In this document: in pieces, positions 27,276-37,705 of the stretch | Layout of the letters: each line of letters begins with the position of its first letter | How positions within the stretch are numbered: the stretch's first letter is position 1 | From: Planococcus halocryophilus | Lineage (GTDB): Bacteria > Bacillota > Bacilli > Bacillales_A > Planococcaceae | NCBI RefSeq assembly: GCF_001687585.2 | Contig: NZ_CP016537.2 | Location: 2,328,001 to 2,392,000 of the forward strand | DNA length: 64,000 nucleotides | Direction: 5' to 3' | Made by a program: the position numbers and the translations under genes | The notes under the pieces: generated by a model | What the model saw: only the letters and a program-made list of their open reading frames with translations | What the model was told of the DNA's origin: nothing | Database searches by the model: none

Positions 27276-28355
27276 TTAACGAATGGTGATTTGAAAGTTT
27301 TTGTCATTTTTATGTACATGATAAAACTCTACCATCACAGGCATAGTCTCAATGAAATCTGCACATCGAATGTTGCTTTCTGCTAGTAGCCGCTCTGCAT
27401 TTTTTGTATCGAAATCTGCAGTCCATGTCAAATAATCCAAGGTTTCGATTTCAACGCCTAATGCTTTTCTGACTGGACCAATAGATAAAGAAACTTGAGC
27501 TAACCGATGTGGCAAACGACCTTTCGGATTTTTCCCTGTAATTAGCTGGACCATGCTTCGGTATACTTCTTCTACAGGATGTGGATTAGGATCTGTTAAA
27601 TGGACGGTTTGTCCAGTTGCTGCATCTGACTTACTAAGGTACATAGAAGCCTCTAAAATATAATCAATAGGCACAACATTTATATAAGATGCTGATCGTC
27701 CAACAAACGGAATGAACGGCAAAAACTTGACTCGATCAATCAAATTCAGGAAGAAATAAGGTCCGTCAAATTTGACGGTTTCACCTGTAATCGAATGTCC
27801 ACGAACAATGCCTGGTCGGATAATGGTAATAGGCACTGATTTCTTTAGTTCATCTACAAGTAGTTCAGCTTCAAACTTGGTTTCTTCATAGAAGTTCTTG
27901 AACGCTTCCGGTCGCTCCAATTCATTTTCGTAAATAATCCCTTCTCTATTACCTGCTACATAAGCCGTACTAAAATAAACATAACGTTTTACATTTGGTA
28001 TTTTTGAAACAAATTCATTAACGTGACGTGTTCCTTCCACATTTACTTGCCATGCGAGATCTCTTGGAACTGCCAAATCGTAAATGGCTGCTAGATGCCA
28101 AAAGACCACTTTTTTTTCTTTAAGATATTCTTTATCTTTACTACTAATCGCTAGTCCTGCTTGCGTAATATCGCCTTCAATCAATTTGATCGCACGACAA
28201 TTGGTTTCTTTTTCAATCCTTCTAGCTTCTTTTTCTGCCTTTTCTCGTTCTGACGGTAGAATAATGGCTGAAATCATTTCATGTTGGTAAGCATACTTAT
28301 TTATTAATTGACTGGCAATAAACCCTGGAAATCCGGTAAACACGATTTCTTCCAT
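27276..28355 (-). CDS. SDR / thioester-reductase-like dehydrogenase
   Basis: 359 residues of the extended SDR, male-sterility/thioester-reductase type. The dinucleotide-binding motif reads GFPGFIASQL at 8-17, with Ala where the third Gly is normal. Catalytic YEETK is near residue 171, preceded by FSTAYVAG; PGIVRG follows. Such proteins reduce acyl or thioester groups or act on sugar-like substrates; the substrate here is unknown. Ribosome site AAGGGG. Single gene between the riboswitch promoter and the RND gene. Confidence 0.75.
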   Translation of the reverse strand: MEEIVFTGFPGFIASQLINKYAYQHEMISAIILPSEREKAEKEARRIEKETNCRAIKLIEGDITQAGLAISSKDKEYLKEKKVVFWHLAAIYDLAVPRDLAWQVNVEGTRHVNEFVSKIPNVKRYVYFSTAYVAGNREGIIYENELERPEAFKNFYEETKFEAELLVDELKKSVPITIIRPGIVRGHSITGETVKFDGPYFFLNLIDRVKFLPFIPFVGRSASYINVVPIDYILEASMYLSKSDAATGQTVHLTDPNPHPVEEVYRSMVQLITGKNPKGRLPHRLAQVSLSIGPVRKALGVEIETLDYLTWTADFDTKNAERLLAESNIRCADFIETMPVMVEFYHVHKNDKNFQITIR

Positions 28356-28411
28356 AACTTCAGCCCCTTTTTATTTATCATACTAAATTTTCTGATAATA
28401 TACAGCAAAAG

Positions 28412-28440
28412 AAAAAAAGTAAACCCGAGGGCCTACTTTT
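28412..28440 (-). terminator. Terminator after the RND gene
   Basis: Minus-strand hairpin overlapping the RND stop region, ten-position arms with two mismatches (AAAGTAGGCC / GGTTTACTTT), then seven T. Moderate stem. Confidence 0.65.
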
Positions 28441-31400
28441 TATTCATTCTTCTTGTTTGTCGATCAAATAGACTGTAAACAATGGGTACAACATAAAGTG
28501 ATAATAAAGTCGCACTTATTAATCCACCAATCACTGTAATTCCCATTGGCTGATTGATTTCAGTGCCTTCTCCAATGCCAATTGCTAAAGGCAGTAAACC
28601 AAGAATGGTTGTTAATGCTGTCATTAAAATTGGGCGGCGACGATCATGAACAGAAGTGATAATGGCATCATATGAATCCATGCCAGCCTCTTTCCGCTGA
28701 TTGATATAATCCACCAAGACAATCCCATTGTTGACGACTATTCCTACTAGAACAAGTAATCCAATAACAGCGGTAATGCTGACTGGAGTTTGAGTGATAA
28801 ACAGCGCAATTGCTACACCAATCGCCATCAATGGAACAGTGAACATAATAACAAGTGGATATTTAAAGGATTCGAATTGTGCAGCCATAGCGATATAGAC
28901 AAGCACAATAGCTAGTAAGACCGCCATAAACATATCATTAATCGAGTTATCGAGTAGTTCACGGTCTCCACCAAACGAAATTAATGTGTTGTCGTCCAAA
29001 TTCAAAGCCTCAAGTTCTGCATCTACTTGATCAGACATATCACCAAGCGTAATACTCGATTGGTGCTGTAAAGTAAAGGACACACTATCTGCCTGATCTA
29101 CTCGTCGGATACTAACAGGTCCTTGTGCGACTTCAATATCAGCCAGTTCCTGAAGCTCAACAAATTCCCCAGCAGGCGTTCTGAGAGATAAAGTACGAAG
29201 CTTTTCAAGACTGTTTCGTTCTCCTTCCTCATACGCCACATAGACACTGAGAACTTCATCGTCTTCTGTCAATACTTGACTAGCTAAAACGCCTCGTGTG
29301 ATGCTATTGACTGCTTGTGCTATCTGAACCGGTGGCAGACCATACTCAGTTGCCGCTTCCCGGTTAATCGTCATCTGAATTTCATCAATGGTTTCTTGAC
29401 GGTCATTCGTTAGCTCTGTTACTTCTGGAAGTTTTGTTAAAGCAGCTTCAATGTCAACAACTGCCTTGTCTAACCGCGATCGATTTGTATCCGTGACAGT
29501 AAAAGATAAATTGTTCGGTGAAGAGCCTGCAGCTGTTTGCAAGTTAAAGCTGACTAATGCACGGTCTCCAACAGTTTCTCGAATTCGCGGCTGTACTTCA
29601 TCTACAAAGTCGAAAATAGAACGATCACGGTCTGCCAAGTCAACTAATTTCACATAAATTTCTGCGACGTTCGCTTGTGCAGAGCCTTGTGCTTGTCCTT
29701 GTTGCGTTGAACCAATCAAACTAACGTACACATCAACCTCTTCTTCTAGTTTTAATTCATCTTCTATTAAATCGACTACTTCGTTAGTGGCTGTTCTAGA
29801 AGAACCATTTTCAAGTTCGACCGAAACACTAACAAATCCTTCATCTGTAGCTGGTATAAACTCTGTTCCCACTTGCATAACACCAAAAGCACCAACGACT
29901 AACAACACGAGTGCTGTAAACAATACAATGATTCGGTTTCGTAAAGCCCAAACCACAGATCCTTCAAAAACTTTAACGCTTTTGGAAGTGTCTTTTTGAA
30001 CTCTTGGCTTACTCCCTGGTTTTCCTAGCATTCTAGATGCCATCATTGGAATAACGGTTAATGCAACAGCTAAAGAAGCAAAAAGACTAAACGATATCGT
30101 CAAAGCAAATTCAAAGAAAATCTCTCCGATTAACCCCGATATGAAGATAACCGGGATAAAAACTGCGACAGTCGTAAGAGTAGATGCAATAATCGCACCT
30201 GAAACTTCTTTTGCGCCTTCAGAAGCCGCTTTTTTAGCATTCTTGCCCATTGCCAAATGTCGCTCGATATTTTCGATAACGACAATGGCATTATCTACGA
30301 GCATCCCGATTCCTAAAGCTAATGCCCCTAACGTTAAAATATTCAATGCGAAATCTGCAAAAAACATAAGAACAAACGTCACAATTACTGAATACGGAAT
30401 CGCAACTCCAATAATGATTGGACTTTTAATACCTCGTAAGAAATAGAAAAGAACAAGCATCGCAAAAATTCCACCAAGAACTAATGTCTGACCAATATTG
30501 CCAATGGCCTGTTTAACATAATCACCTTGGTCAAATAGAATATCTGCTTTTACTCCTTCAAAACGCTGTTCACTCAAAAGCTCATCAAGTCGTTTCTGAA
30601 AAGCATCTGAAACATCTGCTGTATTTGCTTGAGACTCTTGGAGAGCCGATAACAATACAGCAGGTTCTTCGTTGGTTCTTGTTTCACTACTACTTTGACG
30701 TTCACTGATGTCTACTTTCGCAACATCACCAATTGTCACGTTGTCCCCTTCTAGTGGATCAATTGTTAAAACTAAATTCCGTATTTCTTCTACATTTGTT
30801 AACGTACTGATGATGCGCGTTGTTAAGTTGCGACCATCTTCTGTTTCAATGGGTTCTCCTGGAAGTGAAATATTATTTGCCTGAATTAGCTGCACAACAT
30901 CAGATTGCTGCAAGCCACGTTCTTCAAGTGCCGCTTGATCTAATTCGATTTGAATTTCTTCTATTAATGACCCTGAAATATTGACACTTGCAACCCCTTC
31001 TGTTTGACGGAGCTCTGTTTCTAATTCTTCTGCAATAACGCGTACGTCTGCATCTGGATCACTTGAACGCAAAGACAATTGCAAAATTGGAAACTGTGCT
31101 GGATCGAACTTTAAAAAGCGCGGATCATTCGAATCATCAGGTAATGGTGTTTGATCGATTCTTTGTGCAATATCGGATTGGACATCATCGATATCTGTAG
31201 ACCAATCAAATTCTAAAAGAATAAAATTCGATCCTTCTTGGCTATTCGATTGAATCGACTTGATGCCTGGTAAAGTTGCTAAATTTGCCTCTAATGGCTT
31301 TGTAATTTTTTCACTTACTTCTGTAGGACTAGCTCCTGGATAATTTGTTACCACCACACCTATTGGTGGATTTAGTTCTGGAATTAACGTAATCGGAATT

Positions 31401-31492
31401 CGTGTAAATGACACGATACCTAGAATAATAACCAGAAACATGATGACAATGGTAAAGACAGGCCGTTTTATGGAAAAATCACTTATTTTCAT
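28433..31492 (-). CDS. RND-family efflux transporter, AcrB-like
   Basis: 1019 residues with the RND layout: helix 1 (SIKRPVFTIVIMFLVIILG), a large outer loop, helices 2-6 (from about residue 330), a second large loop, helices 7-12. The proton-relay acids appear in the helix-4 stretch LGIGMLVDNAIVVIEN. No membrane-fusion protein or outer-membrane partner is adjacent, as expected for a Gram-positive. ATG at 31492 has AGAGAGGG upstream; a TTG three codons earlier abuts the ribosome site. Likely exports lipophilic compounds. Confidence 0.9.
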   Translation of the reverse strand: MKISDFSIKRPVFTIVIMFLVIILGIVSFTRIPITLIPELNPPIGVVVTNYPGASPTEVSEKITKPLEANLATLPGIKSIQSNSQEGSNFILLEFDWSTDIDDVQSDIAQRIDQTPLPDDSNDPRFLKFDPAQFPILQLSLRSSDPDADVRVIAEELETELRQTEGVASVNISGSLIEEIQIELDQAALEERGLQQSDVVQLIQANNISLPGEPIETEDGRNLTTRIISTLTNVEEIRNLVLTIDPLEGDNVTIGDVAKVDISERQSSSETRTNEEPAVLLSALQESQANTADVSDAFQKRLDELLSEQRFEGVKADILFDQGDYVKQAIGNIGQTLVLGGIFAMLVLFYFLRGIKSPIIIGVAIPYSVIVTFVLMFFADFALNILTLGALALGIGMLVDNAIVVIENIERHLAMGKNAKKAASEGAKEVSGAIIASTLTTVAVFIPVIFISGLIGEIFFEFALTISFSLFASLAVALTVIPMMASRMLGKPGSKPRVQKDTSKSVKVFEGSVVWALRNRIIVLFTALVLLVVGAFGVMQVGTEFIPATDEGFVSVSVELENGSSRTATNEVVDLIEDELKLEEEVDVYVSLIGSTQQGQAQGSAQANVAEIYVKLVDLADRDRSIFDFVDEVQPRIRETVGDRALVSFNLQTAAGSSPNNLSFTVTDTNRSRLDKAVVDIEAALTKLPEVTELTNDRQETIDEIQMTINREAATEYGLPPVQIAQAVNSITRGVLASQVLTEDDEVLSVYVAYEEGERNSLEKLRTLSLRTPAGEFVELQELADIEVAQGPVSIRRVDQADSVSFTLQHQSSITLGDMSDQVDAELEALNLDDNTLISFGGDRELLDNSINDMFMAVLLAIVLVYIAMAAQFESFKYPLVIMFTVPLMAIGVAIALFITQTPVSITAVIGLLVLVGIVVNNGIVLVDYINQRKEAGMDSYDAIITSVHDRRRPILMTALTTILGLLPLAIGIGEGTEINQPMGITVIGGLISATLLSLYVVPIVYSLFDRQTRRMNKK

Positions 31493-31597
31493 TTTTTTCA
31501 AACCCTCTCTTTACTATGTTCTTTAATCATAAGAAAAATTTCTTACAACCGCAAATTTAATAGAGCGTGTTCACACTTCTGCCAATTTTTGAAAACA

Positions 31598-31622
31598 AAA
31601 AAACCTGCCGAAGCAGGTTTTC
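31598..31622. terminator. Terminator after prfC
   Basis: Eight-pair arms AAACCTGC / GCAGGTTT around a CGAA (TTCG on the minus strand) loop with T-run on the minus strand; 8-nt gap to the prfC stop. Confidence 0.88.
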
Positions 31623-31627
31623 ATTTT

Positions 31628-33196
31628 TTATAAGAGACTATATAAACGGATGCCTGGATTTTTATCTTGGAACCAGCGAGTCGCAAACTCATTCTCGAAT
31701 AAGAATACATAATTATCGAAACGATCGCGTACTAGCATCGAACGTCCGCTTGACATCGATTCTTTCACATCTTCTTCATTTTCAATCCAACGTGCAATTT
31801 TGTTGCCAACTGGCTCCATACGTACATCTACATTGTATTCGTTTTTCATACGGTGTTCGAACACTTCAAATTGAAGTTGACCGACTGCACCAAGAATCAC
31901 TTCTTCTAAATGCAATGTTTTGTAATATTGGATTGCGCCTTCTTGTACTAATTGAAGAATCCCTTTATGGAAATGTTTTTGTTTCATAACGTTTTTAGCC
32001 GTCACTTTCACAAATAGCTCTGGCGTAAACTGTGGCAAGCTCTCAAATTGGAATTTCTTCCCACTCGTAATCGTGTCTCCAATTTGGTAATTCCCCACAT
32101 CATGTAAACCGATTATATCGCCTGCTACTGCTTCATTAACCATTTCACGATCATCCGCTAAAAATTGTGTGGTCTGTGATAGTTTAATGTTTTTCCCTGT
32201 ACGCGCCAAAGTTACGTTCATCCCTCGCTCAAACTTACCCGATACGATACGGACAAAAGCAATACGATCGCGGTGAGCTGGATTCATATTGGCTTGGATT
32301 TTAAAGATAAATCCTGAAAACGGCATTTCAGTTGGATCAATGATTTCTTCTTCTTGCGTAATACGCGGTTGCGGTGGTGGTGCAAACTGCAAATACGTTT
32401 CAAGGAACGTTTCTACACCAAAGTTAGCTAATGCACTACCGAAGAAAACAGGTGTCAATTCACCTTTTTTTACACGGTCAATTGAAAATTCGTTGCCCGC
32501 TTCGTCCAATAAATCAATATCATCCATTGCTTGTGTATAATAAGACGTTTTTTTCATTTCGTGGTCTTCGATCAATCTACCGTTTTCATCGAGTTCAAGG
32601 AAACGTTCTCCTTCTGTACGGTAAGGTTCGACACGTTTGTTAAAACGATCATAAATTCCGAGGAATTCTTTCCCCATACCGATTGGCCAGTTCATTGCGT
32701 AAGATTGAATACCAAGTACTTCCTCAAGTTCTTCCATTAATTCTAATGGTTCTTTCCCTTGACGGTCCATTTTGTTGATAAACGTAAAAATGGGTATACC
32801 GCGCATTTTGCATACTTTAAATAGTTTAACGGTTTGTGCTTCAATCCCTTTAGCAACATCAATAATCATTACAGCGCTGTCTACTGCCATTAAGGTACGG
32901 TACGTATCTTCACTGAAATCTTGGTGTCCTGGTGTATCTAAAATGTTGACACGATGTCCATCATAGTCAAATTGCATGACGGAAGAAGTTACAGAAATTC
33001 CCCGTTGTTTTTCAATTTCCATCCAATCGGAAGTTGCGAACTTGCCGCTTTTTTTCCCTTTTACTGTTCCGGCATCACGAATAGCCCCACCAAATAACAA
33101 TAGTTTTTCTGTTAATGTCGTTTTACCAGCATCCGGGTGGGAGATGATGGCGAAGGTTCTTCTATTTTGAATTTCACTCTTTAATTGGTCTGACAT
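31628..33196 (-). CDS. prfC: Peptide chain release factor 3
   Basis: 522 residues, translational GTPase. G1 SHPDAGKTT is at about 18-26, G2/G3 region includes [14 protein letters not shown] near 82, G4 NKMD near 137. It recycles RF1/RF2 from the ribosome after termination. Ribosome site AAAGGAG. The murE-prfC neighbourhood (murE upstream, same strand, 104-nt gap with a terminator) is shared with Staphylococcus. Confidence 0.96.
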   Translation of the reverse strand: MSDQLKSEIQNRRTFAIISHPDAGKTTLTEKLLLFGGAIRDAGTVKGKKSGKFATSDWMEIEKQRGISVTSSVMQFDYDGHRVNILDTPGHQDFSEDTYRTLMAVDSAVMIIDVAKGIEAQTVKLFKVCKMRGIPIFTFINKMDRQGKEPLELMEELEEVLGIQSYAMNWPIGMGKEFLGIYDRFNKRVEPYRTEGERFLELDENGRLIEDHEMKKTSYYTQAMDDIDLLDEAGNEFSIDRVKKGELTPVFFGSALANFGVETFLETYLQFAPPPQPRITQEEEIIDPTEMPFSGFIFKIQANMNPAHRDRIAFVRIVSGKFERGMNVTLARTGKNIKLSQTTQFLADDREMVNEAVAGDIIGLHDVGNYQIGDTITSGKKFQFESLPQFTPELFVKVTAKNVMKQKHFHKGILQLVQEGAIQYYKTLHLEEVILGAVGQLQFEVFEHRMKNEYNVDVRMEPVGNKIARWIENEEDVKESMSSGRSMLVRDRFDNYVFLFENEFATRWFQDKNPGIRLYSLL

Positions 33197-33274
33197 GTTT
33201 ATACGCTCCTTTAATCTACTCTCTTCATATTAGAGAAGGGGACTGAAAAAAACAAGGAATTTTAACAGCTACAG

Positions 33275-33298
33275 AAAAAAGAAGCCAGTAGAGGCTCC
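33275..33298 (-). terminator. Terminator between murE and prfC
   Basis: Minus-strand hairpin GGAGCC / GGCTTC with a 6-nt loop followed by six T, three nt after the murE stop. Confidence 0.75.
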
Positions 33299-33300
33299 TT

Positions 33301-34761
33301 TTACTGAAACTTTTTCAATGCTTGTTGTATCGCAATTTCTTTATCACTATGTGGATATTTAGTATTCCCAACAATTTGGTAATCTTCATGTCCTTTTCCA
33401 GCAAGAATGATGATGTCGCCAGCTTCGGCTTGCTCTATGGCATGCTCGACTGCTTTTGCACGATCGCCAATGCAAGCAAAATTACTGTGGGTCATACCCA
33501 TTTCCAAATCACTTAAAATACTGTCATACGCTTCATCACGTGGATCATCTGTCGTCAAAACGACGTAATCAGCAATTGATGCTTTTTCAGCCATGATTGG
33601 ACGTTTCGTTTTGTCACGGTTGCCACCTGTTCCCACTAGGAAAATAATCCGGTTCTTTTTAAAATCTTGAACTGCGTCAATTGCTTTTTCGATAGCATCA
33701 GGTGTATGAGCATAATCGATAAAAATCGATATAGGTGCTTCGACTTCTATTTTTTGCATACGGCCTTCTACTGGTGCAATCACTGCGAGCGTCTTCAGAA
33801 TTTCATCAAGCTTATATCCTTCTGCATACAAAGCTGCAATCGATGCCAATGCATTCGAGACATTAAACTCACCAAGAAGTTTCATTGAGACTGGAAATTC
33901 ACCTTCTATACACTTCAACGTAAAGCTTGTACCTGTGTGCATCAATTGAATGTCTTTTGCTTGAAACTGGGCGTCATTTTGAATGCCGTAAGTGTATACC
34001 GGGTGAGGGGTCATTTTCGCTAGTTCATTTGACCACGAGTCATCAGCATTTAAAATTGCTTGCTTTTGATTGGCAAGATCTTGACCAAGTTGTGAAAATA
34101 ACAATGCTTTGGCATGGCCATACTCTTCCATCGTTCCATGGAAATCCAAATGATCGTGCGTCAAATTAGTGAATATAGCGGTATCAAATTCCACACCAGC
34201 TAGACGTCCTAAAACTAACCCGTGCGATGAAACTTCCATTGTCATATGTGAACAATCTTCATCTCGTGCACGCGCAATCATTTGTTGAGTGGTTAACACA
34301 TCATTTGTCGTATTTGCTGATGGGTGCAATTGTCCGTTTAAATTGAAACCAATTGTTCCCGTCAACGCTGATTTTTCGCCCAACTCCATTAACATGGAAT
34401 GCAGAATACCTGCTACACTCGTTTTGCCATTAGTGCCAGTAACTCCAATCATATGCAAAAGCTTAGATGGATAATCGTAAAATTTAGCAGCTAACAGACC
34501 TACTGTTCGAGAGGTGCTTTCAACTTCTACTACTGTTGCATTGTCAATCGTCATTGGTTTTTCAGTAACGATTAACGTTGCCCCTTGATTTGCTGCTTGT
34601 TGCGCAAAATCATGGCCATCTACCGTATAACCCGTGATACAAATAAAAGCTGAATTTGTTTTTATATCACGAGAGTCAATTGTTAAATGCTCAATATGTT
34701 CTGGCAATGGTCCTTTAATTTGTTTATAAGGAATTGACGCAAGTAATTCTTTGCTGTTCAT
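33301..34761 (-). CDS. murE: UDP-MurNAc-tripeptide synthetase MurE
   Basis: 486 residues. ATP motif GVTGTNGKTS near 104-113, the Mur-ligase EVSSHGLVLGRL near 178, and carbamylated-Lys and catalytic regions including NLTHDHLDFHGTMEEYGHAK are present. The protein is strikingly like Staphylococcus MurE (L-Lys adding). The specificity loop reads DDPR (residues 405-408, nucleotides 33538-33549) instead of DNPR of DAP enzymes or DNPA of the Staphylococcus enzyme. It adds the third stem-peptide residue; given context I favour L-Lys over DAP. Ribosome site TTAGGAGAGG. Confidence 0.9.
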   Translation of the reverse strand: MNSKELLASIPYKQIKGPLPEHIEHLTIDSRDIKTNSAFICITGYTVDGHDFAQQAANQGATLIVTEKPMTIDNATVVEVESTSRTVGLLAAKFYDYPSKLLHMIGVTGTNGKTSVAGILHSMLMELGEKSALTGTIGFNLNGQLHPSANTTNDVLTTQQMIARARDEDCSHMTMEVSSHGLVLGRLAGVEFDTAIFTNLTHDHLDFHGTMEEYGHAKALLFSQLGQDLANQKQAILNADDSWSNELAKMTPHPVYTYGIQNDAQFQAKDIQLMHTGTSFTLKCIEGEFPVSMKLLGEFNVSNALASIAALYAEGYKLDEILKTLAVIAPVEGRMQKIEVEAPISIFIDYAHTPDAIEKAIDAVQDFKKNRIIFLVGTGGNRDKTKRPIMAEKASIADYVVLTTDDPRDEAYDSILSDLEMGMTHSNFACIGDRAKAVEHAIEQAEAGDIIILAGKGHEDYQIVGNTKYPHSDKEIAIQQALKKFQ

Positions 34762-34779
34762 GAAATCCTCTCCTAACTC

Positions 34780-35835
34780 TTATGAAACCAATGGAGACAA
34801 TACATATGCATGAAGCAATGCTGCCGCCGCTTTTAAGGAATCGGTATGTGTACGTTCATACGAATGGGAAGCTTCAATTCCAGGACCGAACAAGGCGTGC
34901 TTAATGTCATGTCCTGCACTAATCGCAGCTGATGCATCCGAACCGTAATATGGATAAATGTCTACTTTGTAGTCGATCGAATTCGTTTGTGCTAAAGCAA
35001 TCAAGTGACGAGTCAAGCCGTAATGATACGGTCCGCTTGAATCTTTTGCGCAAATGGAAACTGTATATTCGTCTGATTCTTGTCCGTCTCCAATCGCGCC
35101 CATGTCAACTGCAATGTATTCCTGTGTTTCTAGTGGGATACTCGCGTTTCCACCGTAACCAATTTCTTCATTATTGGAGATATAAAAATGAGTTGTGTAT
35201 GGCAATTGCTCTTTTGTTTCACTCAATTTTTTTACTAATTGAAGGACTAAAGCAGTACTTGCTTTATCGTCTAAATGTCGAGACTTAACATATCCAGACG
35301 CAGTCGCTTCGAACCTTGGCTGAAATGAAACAAAATCTCCGACTTCTATACCTAAGCCTCGTACTTCATCTTTGGAAAAGGCTTTCACATCTAAACGTAC
35401 TTCCATATTATCTGCACTACGCTCTGCTGTACCGGCATCTTTATAAACATGAACAGTTGTTTGATGCAACAAAATCGTTCCTGAGACTGTCGAGCCGTCT
35501 GCTTTATGTATGAGGCAGTTTTCACCTTCGATAGCATTAAATTTAAAACCACCCACTAAAGACAATTTTAAACGACCGCTTGGTTTAATTTCTTTTACCA
35601 TTGCGCCAAGCGTATCGACATGCGCAGTTAATAAACGATGTTGCTTTTGGTTTTCCCCAGGGATCGTCGCAATTACAGCACCTTTGTGAGTTGTTTTATA
35701 TTCAACATTCCACTGTGTCAATAATGCACTGATTTTTGTCATCACGTCCATTGTATATCCTGACGGGCTTGGAATTTCCACTAGTTCTTTTAATAACTCA
35801 ATCGTTTCACTTTGATTCCATTGATAAGTCATCAT
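34780..35835 (-). CDS. M42-family aminopeptidase
   Basis: 351 residues of the M42 (glutamyl aminopeptidase / YsdC-like) family. The metal ligands fall in TAHVDTLG near 72, RHLDDKASTA near 188, NNEEIGYGG near 220 and a late SHSYERTH. Cytosolic dinuclear-metal peptidase that forms tetrahedral complexes. The ATG at 35835 has GAGGAG 5 nt upstream; the longer GTG frame starts inside that site. 19 nt upstream of murE on the same strand, so possibly co-transcribed. Confidence 0.88.
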   Translation of the reverse strand: MMTYQWNQSETIELLKELVEIPSPSGYTMDVMTKISALLTQWNVEYKTTHKGAVIATIPGENQKQHRLLTAHVDTLGAMVKEIKPSGRLKLSLVGGFKFNAIEGENCLIHKADGSTVSGTILLHQTTVHVYKDAGTAERSADNMEVRLDVKAFSKDEVRGLGIEVGDFVSFQPRFEATASGYVKSRHLDDKASTALVLQLVKKLSETKEQLPYTTHFYISNNEEIGYGGNASIPLETQEYIAVDMGAIGDGQESDEYTVSICAKDSSGPYHYGLTRHLIALAQTNSIDYKVDIYPYYGSDASAAISAGHDIKHALFGPGIEASHSYERTHTDSLKAAAALLHAYVLSPLVS

Positions 35836-36032
35836 TTTCACTCCTCGATCTTATAATCATATCAAAATCATAGATGTTCGCACAGTCCTGACTTATAGTA
35901 TTATAGTATAAGTTGAACTCAAAATTATATTTCTATGTGTTTTTGAAACTATCTTTTAACAAAAAACAGGCGTTTATTACGAAATGAAACTTACTCGTTT
36001 AAATTAAATTGTTAAAAATACCGAGGTGTCTA

Positions 36033-37598
36033 ATGGAAAGCAAGCTTATCAATCGCAAAAGAAGTCAATTATTTATCCATATATATGGAGCTTTAAGCAT
36101 TTTCCACTTTCTACTCAATCAAATTACCGATATAAACACCGCTATTGTTTCTCCATTTTTCGGAATTTCTACTTATTTGTTATTACTGGTATTTATCACA
36201 AAAATGAATGAGCGCGCGTTGCAATATGCCATGCTTTTTGCTATGAATTTTTACATATTTATTTTGAATTTCGAATCTTCCGCTCCGATTACGCTTATTT
36301 ATTTTGTCGTCCCTATTATTATTTGCGCATTGTATAACGAAACGAAACCGATTCTACTGCTCGGACTCCTAACAGCTATTGAATTTGTGCTTTTTCTTAC
36401 TGTATATGATCGCTTTGTACCAGGAGCTTCACTTTCTTATAATCAATTATCCATTGTCGTTTTTACATTAAGCATTTTTTTCCTTACCTTGCTTCATAGT
36501 CTTTACTTTAGTCGCTATTGGAAACAATTAGAGGCTAAAAACGCCTCAATGGAAAAGGCATTACTATCAAAAGAGGGTTATTTGCAGTTATTTTTTGAAA
36601 CTGCGAAGGATGCAATTGCCGTTTTCGATTCGGAAGAAAAAATTATCGCAGTTAATCCGGCTTTCGAAGAGTTATACGGTTGGACTTCGGAAGAATGCAT
36701 CGGACAAATCTTACCCATCTATCCATTAGAAAATACATTAGCAATTAAAATGCGCACACGACAAGTTCAAAAAGGAAAAAGCTACTCCCTATTAGAAACT
36801 AAAGATGTTCGAAAAGACGGCAGTCGTTTTCACGCACAAATCACATTATCCCCTATTTTCGATAATTCTGAAAGAATAGTGGCGACTTCTATGATTTCGC
36901 GTGACATCAGCTACCAAAAAGAATCAGAAAAGCTGATTGTACAAACTGAAAAATTAAAGCTTGCTGGAGAAATTGCGGCTGGGGTAGCCCATGAAATTAG
37001 AAACCCGATGACCGTTATCTCTGGGTTTATCCAAATGATGCATCATGATCCAAAACACTGTTTTCCAGAGTATACCGAATTGATTCATTCAGAGTTAGAA
37101 CGCATCAACTTAATCATTAGTGAATTTTTAGTCTTGGCCAAACCTCAAGCTGCAACGTTAAAGGACTTTAGTGTCCAGAAAGCATTGGACGATATTCTTC
37201 TATTATTTAGTTCAGAACTAAACATGAATAGTATTACATTGATAAAAGACTGGGAACATGATTTTCTTCTTAATGGAGAAGAAAATCATTTAAAACAAGT
37301 TTTCATAAATCTATTAAAAAATGCAGTAGAGTCGATGGATGAGCCAGGAGAAGTTCGTGTTTCTTTAAAAGAGGAAAAAAATGATATGTTTTCCATTTCT
37401 TTCGAAGACACCGGAAAAGGAATTTCTGAAAAAGAATTGAATGAGATTTTCGAACCTTTTTATACTACAAAAGCGAGCGGTACAGGACTAGGGTTAATCG
37501 TTTCTCAAAAAATTATTCAAGAGCATAAGGGAAAACTCTCTATATCAAGCTCTAAAGGGATTGGCACAGTTGCTAAAATTCTTTTGAAAGCACAATAA
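36033..37598 (+). CDS. PAS-domain sensor histidine kinase, orphan
   Basis: 521 residues from the ATG at 36033 (GAGGTG upstream). About six membrane helices fill residues 15-165 with little extracellular loop, a PAS domain covers about 185-300 (FFETAKDAIAVFDSEEKIIAVNPAFEELYGW), the H-box is AHEIRNPMTVISGFIQMM, and the ATPase domain has N-box NLLKNAVES, DTGKGI and GTGLGL. No response regulator is adjacent. That organisation resembles sporulation phosphorelay kinases (KinB/KinE type) but the target cannot be read here. Confidence 0.85.
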   Translation: MESKLINRKRSQLFIHIYGALSIFHFLLNQITDINTAIVSPFFGISTYLLLLVFITKMNERALQYAMLFAMNFYIFILNFESSAPITLIYFVVPIIICALYNETKPILLLGLLTAIEFVLFLTVYDRFVPGASLSYNQLSIVVFTLSIFFLTLLHSLYFSRYWKQLEAKNASMEKALLSKEGYLQLFFETAKDAIAVFDSEEKIIAVNPAFEELYGWTSEECIGQILPIYPLENTLAIKMRTRQVQKGKSYSLLETKDVRKDGSRFHAQITLSPIFDNSERIVATSMISRDISYQKESEKLIVQTEKLKLAGEIAAGVAHEIRNPMTVISGFIQMMHHDPKHCFPEYTELIHSELERINLIISEFLVLAKPQAATLKDFSVQKALDDILLLFSSELNMNSITLIKDWEHDFLLNGEENHLKQVFINLLKNAVESMDEPGEVRVSLKEEKNDMFSISFEDTGKGISEKELNEIFEPFYTTKASGTGLGLIVSQKIIQEHKGKLSISSSKGIGTVAKILLKAQ

Positions 37599-37605
37599 TT
37601 AGTAT

Positions 37606-37642
37606 AGAAAAAGCGAGCAACTAAGTAGTTGCTCGCTTTTTC
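37606..37642. terminator. Bidirectional terminator after the kinase
   Basis: Seventeen-nt perfect arms (37606-37622 and 37626-37642) built on AAAAAGCGAGCAACT, T-run on the plus strand. Confidence 0.93.
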
Positions 37643-37705
37643 TACATATCCATTTTACATATTCGGAACAAATTTTCCCTAAAATGAAAACAAGCCGAAG
37701 ACCGC

